This document shows, piece after piece, positions 63,397 through 64,000 of a stretch of 64,000 nucleotides of DNA. This stretch comes from an uncultured Prevotellaceae bacterium (GTDB taxonomy: Bacteria; Bacteroidota; Bacteroidia; Bacteroidales; Bacteroidaceae). The notes beneath the pieces are model-generated. The model made no database searches, had not been told where the DNA came from, and worked only from the letters and a program-made list of their open reading frames with translations. Numbering within the stretch: the stretch's first letter is position 1; every line of letters begins with the position of its first letter. The stretch is taken from contig ONFA01000014.1 in the NCBI GenBank assembly GCA_900316975.1, positions 1 to 64,000 on the forward strand. Direction: 5' to 3'. A program made the position numbers and the translations under genes.

Positions 63397-63914
63397 CACG
63401 AATCATCTTGATAGGTTATATGGGAGCCGGCAAGACCACCATCGGGAAGGTCTTGGCTCGTGAGATGGGCATGGAGTTCTATGACCTCGACAATTATATT
63501 GAGGATCGGTTTCATCAGAAGATACCCGACATCTTTGCTGAGAAGGGTGAGGAGGGCTTTCGTGAGATAGAACGGAAGATGTTGCATGAGGTGGCTGAGT
63601 TTGAGGATGTCATCATCTCCTGTGGGGGCGGCACTCCGTGCTTTTTCGACAACATGGACTACATGAACACCCGTGGAGAGACGGTATTCCTCGATGCGGC
63701 ACCTTCTGTGTTGAAAGAACATCTGAAGATGGGGAAGACGGTGCGTCCGCTCATTCAGGGTAAGTCGGAGGAGGAACTGATTGCTTACATTGAAGAGTCG
63801 CTTCAGAAACGGTTGCCCTACTATCGCAGAGCGAAGCATGCTCTGAAGATAGAGGTGATTCACACGAAAGAACAAATCAAGAACTACGTCAATCAAATCA
63901 TCGGTTTAATATGA
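63393..63914 (+). CDS. aroK: Shikimate kinase
   Basis: 173 residues. Walker A LIGYMGAGKTTIGKVLA, shikimate-binding DLDNYIEDR and GFREIERKML, and the GGG motif ISCGGGTPCF. Phosphorylates shikimate in aromatic amino acid synthesis. Overlaps topA and the next gene by ATGA at each end, so topA-aroK-speA is one operon. Confidence 0.95.
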   Translation: MTRIILIGYMGAGKTTIGKVLAREMGMEFYDLDNYIEDRFHQKIPDIFAEKGEEGFREIERKMLHEVAEFEDVIISCGGGTPCFFDNMDYMNTRGETVFLDAAPSVLKEHLKMGKTVRPLIQGKSEEELIAYIEESLQKRLPYYRRAKHALKIEVIHTKEQIKNYVNQIIGLI

Positions 63915-64000
63915 GAAAATGGCGCATTGAAGACTCCAACGAGTTGTACGGCATCAATGGTTGGGGTGTGAACTATTTCCGTATCAATGATAAGGGAAAT
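63911..64000 (+). CDS. speA: Biosynthetic arginine decarboxylase, 5' part only
   Basis: The first 30 codons run to the window edge: MRKWRIEDSNELYGINGWGV then NYFRINDKGN. This matches the N-terminus of SpeA. Product is agmatine, toward polyamines. Incomplete because of the window end. Confidence 0.85.
   Translation, partial: MRKWRIEDSNELYGINGWGVNYFRINDKGN

Overview
This 64 kb window is bacterial chromosome from the Bacteroidales, most likely a Prevotellaceae member. Three things support this. Promoters have the Bacteroidota form TTTG-N20-TAnnTTTG, and Shine-Dalgarno sequences are nearly absent. Many genes are lineage-typical: a carbamoyltransferase of the N-succinylornithine type, a GT117/DUF2723 membrane protein, an M28 glutaminyl-cyclase-like lipoprotein, several FKBP isomerases, an Mfa/FimB-like lipoprotein and a B-type fumarate reductase. 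Adjacent genes very often overlap as ATGA. Two parS-like sites flank apt next to mnmG, so the replication origin may be near the 47-50 kb region.

Layout. 1-5.7 kb is an accessory patch. It holds a C10 cysteine peptidase, a DUF3791-DUF3990-DUF3791 toxin-like operon, an orphan higA with a 5'-truncated toxin, a lipoprotein and a small kinase-fold protein. Two copies of a ~390 bp promoter-plus-leader module lie 3.0 kb apart, one in front of the peptidase and one in front of the lipoprotein. Each ends in a terminator hairpin that competes with an upstream stem. 5.8-18.7 kb is housekeeping: thioesterase, dprA, the rdgB/M28/sufE/ABC exporter cluster, an Lrp regulator, a polysaccharide deacetylase, GT117 and two FKBPs. 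18.7-19.9 kb is regulatory DNA with a 25-codon hydrophobic ORF. 19.9-23.5 kb is the fumarate reductase operon; the 3' end of the flavoprotein gene and the 5' end of the iron-sulfur gene are both out of frame as read. 23.5-44 kb carries an AAA ATPase, bcp, GH43, fimbrial-type lipoprotein, ychF, lgt, the argF'-ybeY-S41-coaD-parE-GNAT minus-strand operon, an OmpA protein, a polA operon and a polyprenyl synthase. 44-50.3 kb has deoC, dtd, uvrC, apt and mnmG. 50.7-56.6 kb is a defence-like patch: an XRE regulator, a one-polypeptide restriction-modification enzyme, an AlbA_2 ATPase-like protein and a decayed AlbA_2 gene. 57-64 kb holds a THUMP-like methyltransferase, U32 peptidase, ruvB, topA, aroK and the start of speA.

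The most notable signals are four. (1) The duplicated structured leader has compensatory base changes and terminator/antiterminator geometry: a candidate cis-regulatory RNA I cannot match to a known class. (2) A palindromic dispersed repeat occurs twice in frame inside one methyltransferase gene and also shapes the coaD/parE junction, recalling Rickettsia palindromic elements. (3) A 25-codon hydrophobic ORF has a strong Shine-Dalgarno and sits behind its own leader hairpin. (4) The fumarate reductase genes carry two lesions within about 210 bp. No tRNA, rRNA, CRISPR array, transposase or prophage was seen.
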